Below, piece after piece: positions 1-13,537 of a DNA stretch of 64,000 nucleotides (the stretch's first letter is position 1; the number at the start of each line of letters is the position of its first letter). Position numbers and translations under genes: made by a program. The stretch spans positions 15,923,603 through 15,987,602 of the forward strand of contig NC_058161.1 in the NCBI RefSeq assembly GCF_020080835.1, read 5' to 3'. The notes under the pieces are model-generated. The model worked only from the letters and a program-made list of their open reading frames with translations. It was not told where the DNA came from and made no database searches. This stretch comes from Cotesia glomerata (lineage: Eukaryota > Arthropoda > Insecta > Hymenoptera > Braconidae).

Positions 1-234
1 TCCGCGGAAAAATTTAAACATGATTTGAATTGCAAATAAAATAAATTTATTTATGATTGACTGGTTGAAATTATTTTTTCAATTTCTTCTTTTACAGAAA
101 ATAATAATTTTCTTTTCTATCGACACTTGAGATAAAATTATTAAAAAAATTGAAAATAGCATTAAAGTTTATAGTGAAAATTTTTTGTATATTTCAAATT
201 TACTTTGATCAATTTTCTATTCTAAGAACAAAAA

Positions 235-486
235 AATTAATTTTGAAAAAAATGAACTATGTTGTAATAAAAAATTAATTTATTAAAAATTTTAAACAAT
301 TTTATTTCTTAGCTGAAAAAATAAAAATTCTTCTCACTGTAGCTTTTTTGTTAAAAAAAAAAGTTTATTGATTTGGAAAAAAACAAAACTAGATAAACAA
401 CTTGCGAATCTTCATCCAAAATTGTTTAAAATATTCAACAAATTAATTTCTTATTACAACATTGCTCATTTTTTTCAAAATTAATT
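235..486. mobile_element. Foldback MITE, GTTGTAATAAGAAATTAATT family
   Basis: Inverted arms: GAAAAAAATGA...TTGTAATAAAAAATTAAT at the left mirrors ATTAATTTCTTATTACAA...TCATTTTTTTC at the right. Related copies occur at about 2605-2895, 25490-25560, 27840-28030 and 63840 to the window end. It lies immediately 3' of the broken protease and may mark the point where its 3' half was lost. Confidence 0.65.
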
Positions 487-524
487 CTTTCCTTCAGTAT
501 ATAATACGAGAGCTTCAGGCATGC

Positions 525-2169
525 TTATTTTGATCTATTAAGCTTTTTAAGTCTTCTTACATCAAAACCTCCCCAGCCGATAGCAGCTCCCCAAGTTACA
601 TCAGCATCATCTTCAGGCAGTGTAATTGGCTGGGATAAAGAGCTGAATTTGAACTTCGGCTCAACTTGAAACACAGCTACGTCATAGTCAGAATCTAGAC
701 TGCTGTAATTTTCATGAGACACGATTTCGGTTAGTTGATGAATTGACCCGCCAGTTTCTCGATATTTTGATCCACTTCGCACTGTGTAGTTTTGTACTGA
801 TGCAATAGATCTTAAATCATTATAACTTTTAAATTTATTTCCCGAGTCGAAATTTAAATCGTAGATTCAACGTATTGAACGTTCAAATCGTAGGTTGAGC
901 GTATTAGACGTTGAAAACGTAGGATCAACGTATTGAACGTTAAAATCGTCATTAGAACGTAATGGACGTTAATAACGTATGCTGAACGTATCCAACGTAT
1001 TATAAATGTGAAGAGAACCAATAATGGGTGAAAATAAGTACTATTTAAACTACTCAAATAACTACACATGTTTGAAACGTAAATGGACAAGAAAAATTTT
1101 TTTTTCAGTTCTGTTAGGGAGATTTTACATTTCTTAGCTTAAATTTACCATTTTTTTGACGGAAATGCTTTATCGAAATTTTTTACCCTCGGAATGGTTT
1201 CCAAAATTATGTAAAATTTTATGAAATATCATTCATACGATTTTATACCAAAAATGGCCTCATAAATCTGTATATAAAATGATAACTTTTTACACAATCT
1301 TATAAAATTTTGTACCAGTGGATTTTTACAAAAAAAAATTAAAATTTTTAACTTCCCGCTAAGAAAATTAAAAATGTGTAGTTATTTGAGCAGTTTTAAT
1401 ATTACTATTTTCACCAATTATTGGTTCTCTTCACATTTATAATACGTTGGGTACGTTCAACATACGTTTTTTACGTTCATTATGTTCAGATGACGATTTC
1501 AACGTTCAATACGTTGATCCTACGTTTTCAACGTCTAATACGCTCAACCTACGATTTGAACGTTCAATACGTTGAATCTACGATTTAAGTTTCGACTCGG
1601 GTTGTTAGCACTTAAACTGAAATTGAATAAATTTTTAGCTTCATTTTTAGCCAATTCGATTTACTTTCTTACATAAATTTTCATAATTGCAATAAAAAAG
1701 AAGAAAAGTTTAATTGCCATTCCAAATAAAGTTGGACTTTACTTTGCTAAACTATTAATCTCTTTTTTGAAAAAACATGAAAGTTAAAATAAAGGATTAC
1801 TAAATGTATAACTCACGATTTAACACAATGAGCAGCTGTCATACCCCATTTAGAATTTATGATAGTGGCACCGCAGATATGATTATTATTTAGCCGTAGA
1901 GATAACTGAAAGTAATAGTTTTTACGATAATACATGCGGATATGATTTCAAAGAGTGTCTTTTATTACTGTTGAATTACTTACCGCAAACGGCGCAATTT
2001 CTATTTCAATATCATCGCTTTCTGCACTATTTGATTCATTTTCATGAGTTACTACGATTAAATGGCTTTCAGAGATTACTATTAAAGACAATAAATTGTT
2101 TTCATAACAGTGAGAATAAAAAACAAAATTGCATTCATCAGCTTTTCTTGATTTGTTACAAAGTATCAT
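525..2169 (-). pseudogene. Broken trypsin-like serine protease
   Basis: Three exon-like blocks on the minus strand resemble an S1 protease. Block 2169-1984 ends in IEIAPFA before a GTAAGT donor. Block 1905-1817, after a TTTCAG acceptor, reads [16 protein letters not shown] and then TAAHC, which holds the catalytic His, before a GTGAGT donor. Block 796-525 has HENY, DYDVAVF (the catalytic Asp position) and GWG, then stops. No GDSGGP serine block is found downstream, and no IVGG activation site is seen in the first block. By my reading the donor at 1817 leaves two bases and the acceptor at 796 needs one, so the frame is not kept. The 779-1816 gap is enlarged by a 761-bp foldback element, and a MITE lies just past the stop. 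A divergent non-catalytic homologue with other splice sites is possible, but decay is more likely. Confidence 0.65.
841..1601. mobile_element. CCCG foldback element 1 (761 bp)
   Basis: Begins CCCGAGTCGAAATTTAAATCG and ends in its near-exact reverse complement. The two arms, about 841-1075 and 1370-1601, are made of repeats of an ACGTATTGAACGTT-like unit. The element is flanked by TT on both sides, a possible 2-bp target duplication. It sits inside the intron of the broken protease. The middle holds a short stretch (about 1350-1371) matching the tip of the AACTTCCCGC family. Confidence 0.8.
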
Positions 2170-3257
2170 TGCATTGAATTATTGAGAATTTTTTTTTTAG
2201 AACATACATTTATTAAATTTGTTCAAAAACCTTCGGTATCAATATTTAGTAGTTCAATTTATTTTTTTTTTATTTATATTCACAAAAAAGAAATAATTTG
2301 TAGCTAAAAAAAGTTTAAAACTTGCAAATTTTTTTAACGTCATATGTATATAAGTTCTCAAAAAATTTAGTCGAATCAAACTTATTGTGTTTAAACGTAC
2401 TCTTAACAGTTTGAATTTACAATAAATTATAATTTACAACAATTTTGTCGGAAAAATGAGGTGAAATTGTATCAAAGAAGAAAAATGCAATTTTTTTTTT
2501 TTTTTTTAGTGTTATTATTTTTTTCAAGGAATTAAAAAATTACAAGATATATTAAACAGAAGAAATATTGATGAAAAATTGAATAAGAAAATAGCTGAAA
2601 TAAGAAATTAATTTGTTGAAAATTTTAAGCAATTTTATTTCTAAGCTGAATAAATAAAAATTCTTCTTACAGTAACTTTTTTGTTGAAAAAAAGTTTTTT
2701 TGAATAAAAAAAAAAACAATTTTAGATAGACAACTTGATAATTTTATTCAAAATTGATTTTTTCCAATTCTAGAAAATTTTTTTTCAACAAGAAAGTTAT
2801 TGTGAGTAAAATTATTATTTCTTCAGCTAAGAAATAAAATTATTCAAAATTTTCAACAAATTAATTCCTTTTTTCAACATTGCTCATTTTTTTCAAAAGA
2901 AGTATTTTCTCTTAGAGTAGTAAAATTCCATTAAATATTTGCAGATATGTGAGTAATTTTTTGTCAAAGAAAAAAAAATGACACGAAAATCAAAGCTTAT
3001 TTTATGAGCTTTCAGGTGCATTCTATAGAAATTACATAAGTTGACGTATTCATAAGTTATTTTCATAAGAACCTGTAAAAATACGATTTTTTGAAATTTT
3101 CAAAATTTTTATGTTTTTAATTTCTAAGCTCATTGACTAATTTAGCTCATCTTCGAACGCGACCTCTTGAATTGTCTAAAGAATAACTAAGTTAAGTTTT
3201 ATTAGGGTACGATAAGAAATGTTGACGCTATCGATGTGACAAGCCGCGCTATATCGT
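2170..3257. other. Gene-free stretch with a MITE copy
   Basis: No coding signal seen. It holds a foldback copy of the family at 235-486 (about 2605-2895, a palindrome centred near 2750) and otherwise AT-rich sequence. A short TA run lies at 3258-3278. Confidence 0.5.
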
Positions 3258-3279
3258 ATAAATATATATATATATATAA

Positions 3280-3494
3280 TACGTTCCAAAATTTTTTTTT
3301 TTAATTTTTAAATTTACAACCAAATTTTTTTTAATTTCCAAAAATCATAAACAATCATATCGGTTACTTGGATTTTTTAATTTTTTTATTTTATATCTTT
3401 TTGTAAAGAAAAAAACAAATTTTTTTTTTCGTTAATAGTCTTATGAACGTGGATTTGGCGCGATTTTTTTTACAGTGAAACTGTTTTTGTTCGG
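3280..3494. mobile_element. CCGAACAAAAACAG element copy (minus-oriented)
   Basis: Ends ...GCGCGATTTTTTTTACAGTG, then AAACTGTTTTTGTTCGG. The same sequence is found in reverse orientation at 10964-11174 and, as a shorter form with both ends, at 17274-17577. Conserved marks are TTGGCGCGA and AGTCTTATGAACGTGGA near the terminus. Confidence 0.65.
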
Positions 3495-4384
3495 TTTTAA
3501 CTTTACTCAATACATAGATATTTTTATCGTATGTAATTTTACAAAACATATGTTTTTTTTTCCCCAATAAATTTACAGTCGAAATTTAAGGCATGTTAAA
3601 ACTAATACGGTTATTTAAACTGTTATTTAAATTGTTTACTCATAACTGGTAAATTTTCAAATATACAAACACATTATTCATCACTAAGCTGATAAGAAGC
3701 CATAAATTCAACTACAACTATTTTATACTTATCAAACAAAATCATTGCTTACGAGTGATTAATAAACATAATAACAAAGTATTTTCCATTATTCAGTGAA
3801 ATGTTCTTGTCAACTAACTGTTCACTGACTAACGTCGATTTTTTCGATATTTTACATAGTACACGTGTTATAAAATTACTATTATTATATACAGTAAACT
3901 TACAAATGTTGATAATAAAAAAAACGTAACGAGTTTGACGTACATAGCTTAGTCTTATCAATACTGAACATATGTATGTATTTCATTCTTATTTTTCGTA
4001 TTTCGTAATAATTAATTTACTTTTTAAATGCTACATTATAATTTATAGGTCATAAAGAATAATTTATTACCTTTATATTTATTATTTAATCAATGTATTT
4101 TGTCAGACAATTTAATCAGTGTATTGAAAATAAAGATAACAATGTATTCTTTCATATTAATTTTTCTTCTTAAAAAGTATATTATTTTTAATATTTATTA
4201 TTTTAATATAACTAGAATGGCAGCGCTAAAAACTGAAATTTTTTTTCAAGCCTCATATGAAAATGTATTTCTTTCCCAAGAAAAGATATCGTTTAATACC
4301 TTCATAAATAATTTTTTAGTTGCTCTGACTCATGTTTTAGAAAATTATCGATTTTATTGTTTTTTTTAAGTAAAAAAAAAAAAA

Positions 4385-5240
4385 ATAGGATAACGGTTGA
4401 CCCTAAAGGCCATCCCTGCAACTTCCCGCTCATTTTGTACTTTAGCGCTCAAAATTACACATTACGTTTTTGAGCTCTTCGAGCTCAAAAATATGATTTT
4501 TGTGTCATTTTGAGCTCTTCGAGCTCAAAACTCCAAAAGCAGTTTAATAAAACACAATTTTTTGAAATTTCAAACGGCAATAACTTTTGAATGAATGAAC
4601 CGATTTCCACGCGGTTGGTGGCATTCGACGCAGTTTTTGAAGCCCCATGAAGAATTTTCAAATTTAAATCGATCGAGCCAGGAGTTTCGAAGTAATTCCG
4701 AAAAAAACACTTTTTTCGGTTTTCTTTCGACAACGATAACTCACGAACGAATCAACCGATTTTGATCTGTCAACCGATTTTGACGTGGTTTTTTTATCTT
4801 AAGAGCTGATTAGATTTTAAAATCGATCGGTAAAGTCATTTAAAAGTAATTCCAAAAAACCACATTTTGAAAAAATTTTTTTTTGTAGTTTTTTTGAGAT
4901 TTCTCAAAATCTACTGCTTCGAATCAGTCTAAATGGTATTCAAAATCTAAGTTTGGTCAAGCCCTTTCGAATAGCACCAACCGCGATGAAATCAGTCAAG
5001 TCGTTCAAAAGTTATGAGAGGTTTACATACGGCCACACACACACACACACACACAACAAACATACGGACATCACCGCGGAAACATTCGGGGAGGCTTCAT
5101 AGGACCTCAAAATGTCAACATCCGTTGAAAACTCGATTTTCGAAAAACGGGGTAAAACCAATAACTTCCCGATTTTTGAAAATTTTCAATTTTCTTAGCG
5201 GGAAGTTAAAAATCGGAAAAACGGTTGACTCTTGAAGCCA
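4385..5240 (-). mobile_element. AACTTCCCGC element, near full length
   Basis: Reverse-oriented copy of the element at 57015-57948. It opens with the 3' tail (GGTTGACCCTAAAGGCCATC), followed by GAGCTC palindromes, a CA run at 5036-5054 and the AAGAAAATT...AACTTCCCG tip at about 5164-5207. A second tail fragment (CGGTTGACTCTTGAAGCC) abuts it at 5211-5240, suggesting two tandem copies with the second truncated. Small open frames inside, including one with His-Thr repeats, are repeat artefacts. Confidence 0.75.
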
Positions 5241-8200
5241 CCACTAATTCTTTTTATTATTTTTTCAAAGTGAAATTGCTTAGAAATGTAAAACTGTTAG
5301 CTCAAATTTATTTATGGTTGGTAACTAAGTAGACAAAAAATTCATCTGAAGCCTAGAAAAGGCAAATATCATATCCCTGCTTTCCTTTGGAATACTAACT
5401 GTATACCTACTCATTTTTTCATTGACAATCACTGAAAATAAAAATTCTTCGGGCCTCTGGACTAGAAAGAAAAGCTACTGCCATCTTCCGGCTCAAAAAA
5501 TAAAATGGGCATTACCATAGGTTCAAAAAATAAAACAGGCATTACCATAGGCTCAAATTTACTCAAATTTACTCTAAGCTTATCGACCTGACCTCCCTAC
5601 TCTCGAATTTTAGAGGCGCCAATTAGCTACCTTCTCATTGGCCTCCTTTAATTAGCTGTAATTTAAATTGTAATGCAAATTTTTTTAAATCGTTCAGGAA
5701 CTTTCGATTCAAAATTTCCATCTCTATACCCCTTTTATACATAAAAGCTCTTACAGTAATTTTGGGACACCCTGTATATAAATATACAAAATATATGAAA
5801 AATTGATGTGGATACTCAAATGAAAGGTCTCGATAAGTGTAATGTCGGGATGAGGCTTATAATGAGAAAAAAAAATAAAAAATTTAATTTTTGACGATTT
5901 TTGGAATTCTAAAAAAGCCTAAATGACCCCTAAAATATTTTTACTCGAGCTGATTTGAGGGAAGGCTCTTAACACATAAATATATTTTTATAGGCAATTT
6001 AAAAAAAAATAAAAAGTTTTTTAAAACTGCTCTATAATACAGTTCATTATTTACCGACAGTATTTTTTTTTTATCAGAGGTGGTTATTTCATTTTGCGTG
6101 TGTATTATTTATTATTAATTACAGATTTTCGCTCGGAAGCATAAATAGATAAATAAAAATCCGGCTAAAAAAATACTTTCATACCTAGTAAAAATTAATA
6201 AATTGCAAAGCTTCAATAAAAAAAACGTAAAAATAAAAATAAATAAAATAATATAAATAGGATAAAATTGTTTGAAGGTTTCGAACATTTTTATTATTAT
6301 TGATATTTGAATTAGTTGCTTATTGGTCTGGTATTCTACAGAGGTGGAATAGAGCGACCGTGGGGTGGCGGTGGTGTAGAGATTCGCTATGAGAATTCAC
6401 CCTCTCAGTGTTACACTCACCGCGAACCTTTGAGGATCTCCCGCATGTGAAAATATTTGTTTTTTCGTATATACTGTCTTAAAAAAATAAAAAAATAAAG
6501 AAAATTGTTGATAAAATTATGTTTAAGTTTATAAAATTATATAATTGCAAAAAATAGTTTTTAAGTGTATTTGTATGTTTTTTAGTTTTTTATAATGCCA
6601 AACATTAAATAATAAATAACGTGACAAAACGGTTTAAAATTTTAGTGTTACTAAGGATTCAAATTTTTTTTAGCTGCGGTAAGTTTACAAATTAAATCCT
6701 TTGTTTCATTTAATTACATAATTTTTTTGCGTATGTTTTAAATACTTAACATCCTTCTGACCGCGCAGGTTCAAGTTGTATTCATCAGTTATACAATTAG
6801 CACATACACAAAAAAAATGAATACACCTAAAAATCAAAGAGAAAAATCAATAATTTGAATAGAATTTTAATATTGATAAGCTTAATTTAATTTTAAAATT
6901 ATTTTTTGCCTAAGCATGCGCACTTCTCAATGTAGATCGCAATTTATTGATGAATCGATTTCACTTTATTTACATAAAGTTCGTCACTTAAAATAAACTC
7001 ATCAGTGTTTTATTATAAAAAATAAGTTGTGTTGTTTAAAAATATTTATTTGTCTTAAAGTTAAGTCGAGTTATTTTTATGATTATTATTTTTTCTTTGA
7101 TAAGGTGTAGAAGTGATAGATAAAAATAATGAAACCACAATCGGCAGAAAATTTTTTTTTAATAATTTAAGTGATAGAAAAAACAAGGGATAGTAATTTT
7201 TTAAATTTTAATTATTTTTATGTAACTTGTACAGTTTATGTGCGGCTAAAATTTGGTGAGTGTTAAGATGTGTGGCTTCGCTGTTTCTGCCCTATAAAAA
7301 AATCGGAAATTGGGTTTTCGACAAACGTATTTTTTAATTTAGTGAATTTACAAATTAATTGTTAATAATTTATAAAATTTGATATTAATATATTTCTTTG
7401 TAGTTTGAAAATTAAAATAATTCATATTTGTCACTTATTTATTGAAATTTTTTATTTTTTTCTGAAAGAACATGAAAATCTAAAAAAATACCACAATATT
7501 ACATGAATTTTGAAAAAAATTAGAACAATAAAAAAAATTTTGTAGGAGTGGCTAAAGATTTTTTAGAAATTCGAAAATTGTAGAAAATTGAATTTTCCTT
7601 TGTTTATGCATTTTACTCCATTAAAAAATAATAATCGGTAAGATATAATTAATATTATACATAATGATCAGAAAGCAAGATTATTTTGCTTTTAATATTT
7701 TTTCACGCTATTTTATTATTTTCCAGCTTGAAAATTATATGCAGTGGACGGATTAAATAATTAAAAAAAAATTTTAATCTATAAAAAAATTACGAAAGTC
7801 AACAATGACAATTTAGGTAATAATTTTGATCCATCATGATTTTAATAACCTGAATTATGAAAAATTATTTATAAAATTAAAAAGTAGCTCGAGAGTGTAA
7901 TTTTGATTGTAAAAATAAAAATTTTTACTTGAACCTAAACATACTTTTGTCACTGTAACAAGTTCACGTAAACTTGAATAGATTTAGAACTTTAATCATA
8001 AAAACAAATAAAAATCAAAAACTTCAATTTAAAATATAAAATTATATTTATAATAAAATCAAATTGAAATTTTAACACTGAATTTCGTGAAAATTCTAAT
8101 TTTTTTATAAATTCAAGATCACTTATTCAGATTTTAATTTTTGTTTGAAATTTAATAATAACTTTGCAATTTTTTTCTTCATGTTCTGAAAGTTTAAAGT

Positions 8201-9290
8201 CTACATTTTTATTATTAGAAATCGCTCAAGATATTTTCTGAAATATATTCAACTAAAATTTCAAATTTTTATAATTATTAACACAGTATTAATTATTTTT
8301 TGTCTGCCTTTTATTTATATCTCATAATTAATTTTTATTTTTCAGTCCGTCAATTTACTAAAAAAAAATCACAAGCTACCCCTAAAAATTTTTTATCGAT
8401 CTCATTTCTGCATAAAGCTTTTAAAACAATATGTACAATAGGAAAAAAATATAACAAAATATTTAAATTTTATCGCCTCTCCTCTAAATCGTTGATCAAA
8501 GGTCAAAATTCACAAATTCATAATCATTCTTTCTAAAACTTATCAAACATAAAAAAGGTAACATTTATTGATTGAACAACAATTTACTGGGAATTGCGCT
8601 GTAAAACAGGTACAGAGACATGAATGTATTACGCCGATGAATTTTTTATGAAACAAAAATACTAGAAACCGGATAAGATGTGATAGTAATAAATGGTTGT
8701 ACAGAATGAGTGCAGTAGGATATCTTGACAAATGGTGTGAGGTTAAAGTGCTTTGTCCTTTTGTTTTATGTCATCACACGTATGAGTCTAACAGCACTTT
8801 ATGTTCTAGCTTTCTTCATTGTTAGACACTCATTACGCCTATTATCTTCAACAAATTGTTTTTCTATTTTTTTTGTACTTTCTAGGCTTTTAGCGAAATT
8901 ATAAATTACGCTGAGGGTTCTTTTCCCAGAGTATCATATACGTTCTGCTACAAGTATATTTATATATCACAACGTTTTTACTTTTTTTATTTCTTCTTTC
9001 TTTCAAGCAAACCGAATTAATTTGCAGTAGGAAGTAGGAAATACCTTTGTATAGTCCGATGCGACATACTCTACTCAGTTTTACCATATCGCCAGTTCTA
9101 CCGTGGTATCACGTAGCTTTAAATTTCGTTTTTATGTAACGAGTTTTTACGCTACAGTTAATAGCAGACATATGTTACAATTTTTTTTATTTGATAAATA
9201 AAATATTATTAAACAAAATTAGAAAAATGGGCATATAGCAATTACGGTACGAACAATTTTTAATTTTTTTTGTTTAAAAAAAAATTACTT
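5241..9290. other. Gene-free AT-rich stretch
   Basis: No convincing coding region. At 5752-5780 is TTTTGGGACACCCTGTATAT, which resembles the end of mariner-type elements, but no partner end was found. At 6340-6445 is an unusually GC-rich segment that I could not classify. The rest is A/T-rich with no long repeat that I could see. Confidence 0.45.
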
Positions 9291-10228
9291 GATTTAAAAA
9301 AATAGGCCATTTTTGGGAATTTCTCGTGAGCTTTTTATGAAAGATATGTTTATAAAAAGTGTTAGGGATAATAAATAAAGTCTTAAATTACAAAAATAAA
9401 ATTTTTTTATTAATTTTTTTCAGTTTTTCTAAAAAAATTCGTTTTCACACGGAATGCCATAATTTGGAGGCATGTCGGCTCTCGAACGATATCTCGAAAA
9501 CGGCTTATCCGTAAGAAAGAAACCGAAGTGTTTTAGATTTGGTATTACAATGGCTACAAAATAGACTATTGATATTAATTTTGAACAATTGTTTTTAATT
9601 TTAAGTAAGAAAAACAAAAAATAGTGCTTTTTTTTTCGCTGTTATTTGTAAAAAAAAAAAAAAAAGTATTTATGTGAGTATTTATGTGTAGAATATGTAG
9701 TTAAAATTTCAAAAGGATCGATCCACGGGTTTCCTGGGAAATTGTGTTGGCTGTCCGCGAAAACGTACATGGAAAAGAGAAAAAGGGAAAAATTACATTA
9801 TATAATGTAACGTCGCGCTTCATATAAAAAACTGGAAAAATTACAGTTTCAGTTTCAGATTGTAATTATTATAAATTTTCTAAGAATTACATTGTAAAAT
9901 GTAAATATTACATTAAAAGCTCTGAAAATTAACATTCAAAGTTTGAATTAATAAAGATGTTATTTCAAACTGCAATTTTTTTAGTTTTTTTATATGAAGC
10001 GACGTTTATTACTATTTATAATGTCATTTTTCTTTTTTTCTTTTTTCCTTGTAGTTTTGAGAAAGACGCGTTTTAAGTTTTTTTAAATAAAAAATCTTAC
10101 CAAAATTTAATCTGCGAGACTTTACTTGAAACAGTTTATACATACCCGAAAATTGTTAGATATATACATTCGAAAAATGTGAAAAAAAATCGAATTTTCC
10201 AAAGTGACTAACTAGACTACACCCTTAA
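9291..10228. mobile_element. GGGTGTAGTC (TTAA) element, 5' end eroded
   Basis: Internal sequence matches the elements at 15028 and 23138 (GGCTATTTTTGGGAAT start, CGACAACGGCTTATC, AACTAGACTACACCCTTAA end). The right end keeps the TTAA flank. The left terminal repeat is not recognisable. It is interrupted by a 283-bp MITE at 9768-10050. Confidence 0.65.
9768..10050. mobile_element. GGAAAA...TTTTCC MITE nested in TTAA element
   Basis: Foldback with arms ATGGAAAAGAGAAAAAGGG and TTTTTCTTTTTTTCTTTTTTCC plus internal TTACATTATATAATGTAA palindromes. The homologous position in the 15028 element reads AAAACGTAGTTTTGAG without interruption, so the insertion is bounded and has a GTA duplication on both sides. 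A relative lies at about 54975-55133. Confidence 0.75.
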
Positions 10229-10963
10229 GGAAACTATTTTCTCCGAAATTTCAGGCTTGTTTCAAATTAAGAAATTTGTTTTACTAAATAATGATGATTA
10301 CTGTATCTGGAATTTAACAAACTTGTTCAATTTCTTTTGTAAGAGATGGAGCTTGACAGTTTTCTCAAGCGAATTATTTCATCTTGTAACTTTCAAGCAA
10401 TATGTACCTGATGAGAACATATCTTTCGAACCGAAACAAATAAGTACAACTCGTTTTCAGAGAAGAAAAGTAATTTAGTGCTTTTTTATATACTATAAAA
10501 GATTTTCAACATTTTAGCATTACACTAAAGACTGTTTCTGACAAAAAAAAATATATTTTTTCTTGGTGTATAATTTAATTAAATTTTTTTCAAAGTTCAA
10601 TTACAAATCGAATTTTTAGAAGAATTTCCGGTAAGTTTTTATCATTATTGGAAAACTAAGTTCGGTTTTTTTTTTCAACCTTATCGGTCTATTTAAACAT
10701 ATTGCTTGAACTCAAGATCAAATACGGTGGATATGGTACTTGCTATATGTTCAGTGTATATATGTATGCATACATGTAGTCTTACCGTGTTATGTAATAA
10801 ACTTGAACTATATATTGACGCTTCTTAATATCTCATTTCAGAGAATTTTTTTTTTGTATTCTTATCTTGAAAAATTTCAACAATTCTTTTTTAAAATAGT
10901 GATTCAAATTGATACCTTTTAATTTATGAGAGAATATAAGTAATATATTTAAGAATATATATA

Positions 10964-11174
10964 CCGAACAAAAACAGTTTCACTGTAAAAAAGTCGCGCC
11001 AAGTCCACGTTCATAAGACTATTAGGAAAAAAAAATTTTTTTTTTCTTTATAAAAAGATACAAAATAAAAAAATTAAAAAATCCAAGTAACCGATATAAT
11101 TGTTTATGATTTTCGGAAATTAAAAAAAATTTTATTGTAAATTTAAAAATAAAAAAAAAAAATTTAGAACGTAC
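10964..11174. mobile_element. CCGAACAAAAACAG element copy (plus-oriented)
   Basis: Starts CCGAACAAAAACAGTTTCAC, then TCGCGCCAAGTCCACGTTC. It is the reverse complement of 3280-3494 over almost its whole length, including the run ending AGAACGT. Confidence 0.65.
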
Positions 11175-12245
11175 TTGGTGTGCGTCATTGTGTATTTCAA
11201 TTTTTTTAAAGTCCTAGTAAATAGATTTTACGAATTTCATTAAAAGTAAAATATTTTGCAACCACGCACACTAAATACGGGATTTTTGAACGGAACTTGG
11301 CACCAGATTCTACCGAATCTGTGGATATATATATATATATATATATATAAGGAAAATTTTGTTTTCAGCGTATTTATGTGATGAAATATGTTTTTTAGTA
11401 GATTTGTTTAGAAAATAAATTATTGTCTCTGATCTCATGCACAAAAAAAAAACTTCTTGCACCAAAAAAATTTTAAGGAAGACAAAAGTTATTTTGAAGC
11501 AAGAAGAAATTTTCTTGGCTCAAGAAACTTTGACTTCATTCAAGAAATTTTCAATCTTTCTTAATATTTTCGTGAGAAAAGAAAATTTACCCTCCATTCA
11601 AGAATTTTTTTTTTCAGTGTGATGAAAGTTTACGAAAAATTTTTAAAATTATCTCCAGGAGTCAAATAGAATTAAAAAATAGCATTCGTTCAAAAGTTTC
11701 ATATGTGTAAACACTAAAAAAAATTTTCTTTACAATAAAAATTACCATTAAATTTACTGTAATGGAGGGATATAATGTGACCTTTAACTCATTGCCATTT
11801 AAAATAAAAAAAAAAAATTACAAAAACAATGATTTATTTAATGGTAGACCACAGTAAAATTTGTTGAAAAAAATTCAAAAATTATCGTATTCATCGACAA
11901 ATAATGAAGATGTGTCATATGTCCTTCGATAATTGTGAATTTAACGGTAATTTTTAAAGAAAATTTTCTTTCAGTGTATATAAATATGTAGATGTGAGAT
12001 ACAACGCAACATTCTTATCACAATAGCGCCCGCATTTTTAAAACGATCTTTATGAAACTCGGCACACTTTTTTTTTGGGTAAATAACTTTTAACGGAGAA
12101 GAGATGCCTCATTTCTGACACTATCACGTTGAAGCTGATAGTGAAGATGATATGCTGTTTGATCTGACCCGTTGAACTTCTAATAATTTTGAATGACTTT
12201 ATGAAGGTTAAAATAGTCATAGAAAATATACAAAGAAACGTTAAC
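11175..12245. other. Gene-free stretch
   Basis: Contains GAACGGAACTTGGCACCAGA at 11290, also present at about 18070 with GATTCTACCGAATCTGTGGATA following, so it is a dispersed repeat. A TA run lies at 11328-11350. From 11430 to 11620 is A-rich sequence with repeated CAAGAAA motifs. No gene seen. Confidence 0.4.
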
Positions 12246-13537
12246 TACACAGTAAAAAAATTTTCGTAAAATTTAACATAAAATTTTGTGTAGATGATTT
12301 TTTTACATAAAATTTATGTTAATTCTACACAAACTGTTTGTATTGATCAATCCATCCATTTTTTAACACAATCAAGTGTTAATTCAAAGTAAAACTACAC
12401 TTTTTTAATGTTACTGGCCAACCAACACAAAATTTATGTAAAAGAATACTCCCATTCGGTTAGTAGTATAAATAACACTTTTTAAATGTCAATTCAATAT
12501 AAAGGCTGTGTTGATGTTTTCTATAGTAACACAAATAATATGTTGAATTCACACAAAGATAAGTATGTTAAATTATGACGCCGCTCGGCTTTATTTTGCA
12601 CGGGATCTCGGGAGTACGAGCATAGTCACGTATGCCACACAAGATATTTAGACATGTAAATGTGATAGCCTCAACGTCATTTTAATTTGGTGGATTTTGA
12701 TTTGTGTCATTACGTGAAATACTTAAATGCAGCGTGAAAAAAAAATTATTTTCCATTAATATATAATTAACGAGTTTATTAATAATTAATAATTAGAAAT
12801 TAACACATCATTAATCCTATAATCACCTATTGCCACTGACTTGTAGTAAAGTAACAACTATTGATTATAATTAATTAATCACTATTTAAAAATTTTGAAT
12901 TCTTTATTGAGTTCTTTAACTTTGTATTTATGGGAAACAATTTATTTTTTATTCAGAAATTAAAATCTATTTAAATATATATTTAAATTATTAATAAAAC
13001 TCACAAATTTGACAGCTGATCTGAGTAACACAAAGAAAATGTTAAAATCAACACTTTATTTGTGTTATGGATAACATTTAAGTGTGTACACTGATAGAAG
13101 GATTTGTTGATAGTTAAAAATATTTGTTAATATTTAACAAATCATTTATTAGAGACCATTTTTTAGTATTAAACAAATATTTCTTAGTATTTAAAATGAT
13201 TTGTTTGTATTTAATAAATCTGATATTTATTTATTAAATATTAATAAATTTTTTTAAATACTAAGAAATATTTGTTAAGGACTAAAAAGTGGTCTCTAAT
13301 AAATTATTTGCTAAATATTAATAAATATTTTTAAATATAATCAAATCATTCTATCAGTGTAGAAATCCGAAAATCAGCCGATGAAAGTCTTAACATATTT
13401 TTGTGTTACTTTTAACACAGAATTATGTTGATTTTATCAATACAAACAGTATGTGTAGAATTAACATAAATTTTGTGTAGAAAAATCATCTACACAAAAT
13501 TTTATGTTAAATTTTACGAAAATTTTTTTACTGTGTA
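12246..13537. mobile_element. CACAGTAAAAAA TA-flanked foldback (1.29 kb)
   Basis: TA + CACAGTAAAAAAATTTTCG at the left mirrors CGAAAATTTTTTTACTGTG + TA at the right, with further mirrored arms (ACATAAAATTTTGTGTAGA). TA flanks suggest a Tc1/mariner-type MITE. A second MITE at 13087-13361 is nested inside. The smaller element at 39777-39980 shares the ends. Confidence 0.8.
13087..13361. mobile_element. CACTGATAGAAGG MITE copy 1
   Basis: TA + CACTGATAGAAGGATTTGTT ... CTATCAGTG + TA. The arms repeat ATTTGTTAATATTTAACAAA-like units. Nested inside the 12246-13537 element. Copies at 14005-14277 and 26641-26916 share the termini. Confidence 0.85.

Noticed and set aside
5752..5780. Mariner-type terminus GGGACACCCTGTATA
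   Set aside because: Only one end seen; no partner end or transposase nearby, so not called as an element.
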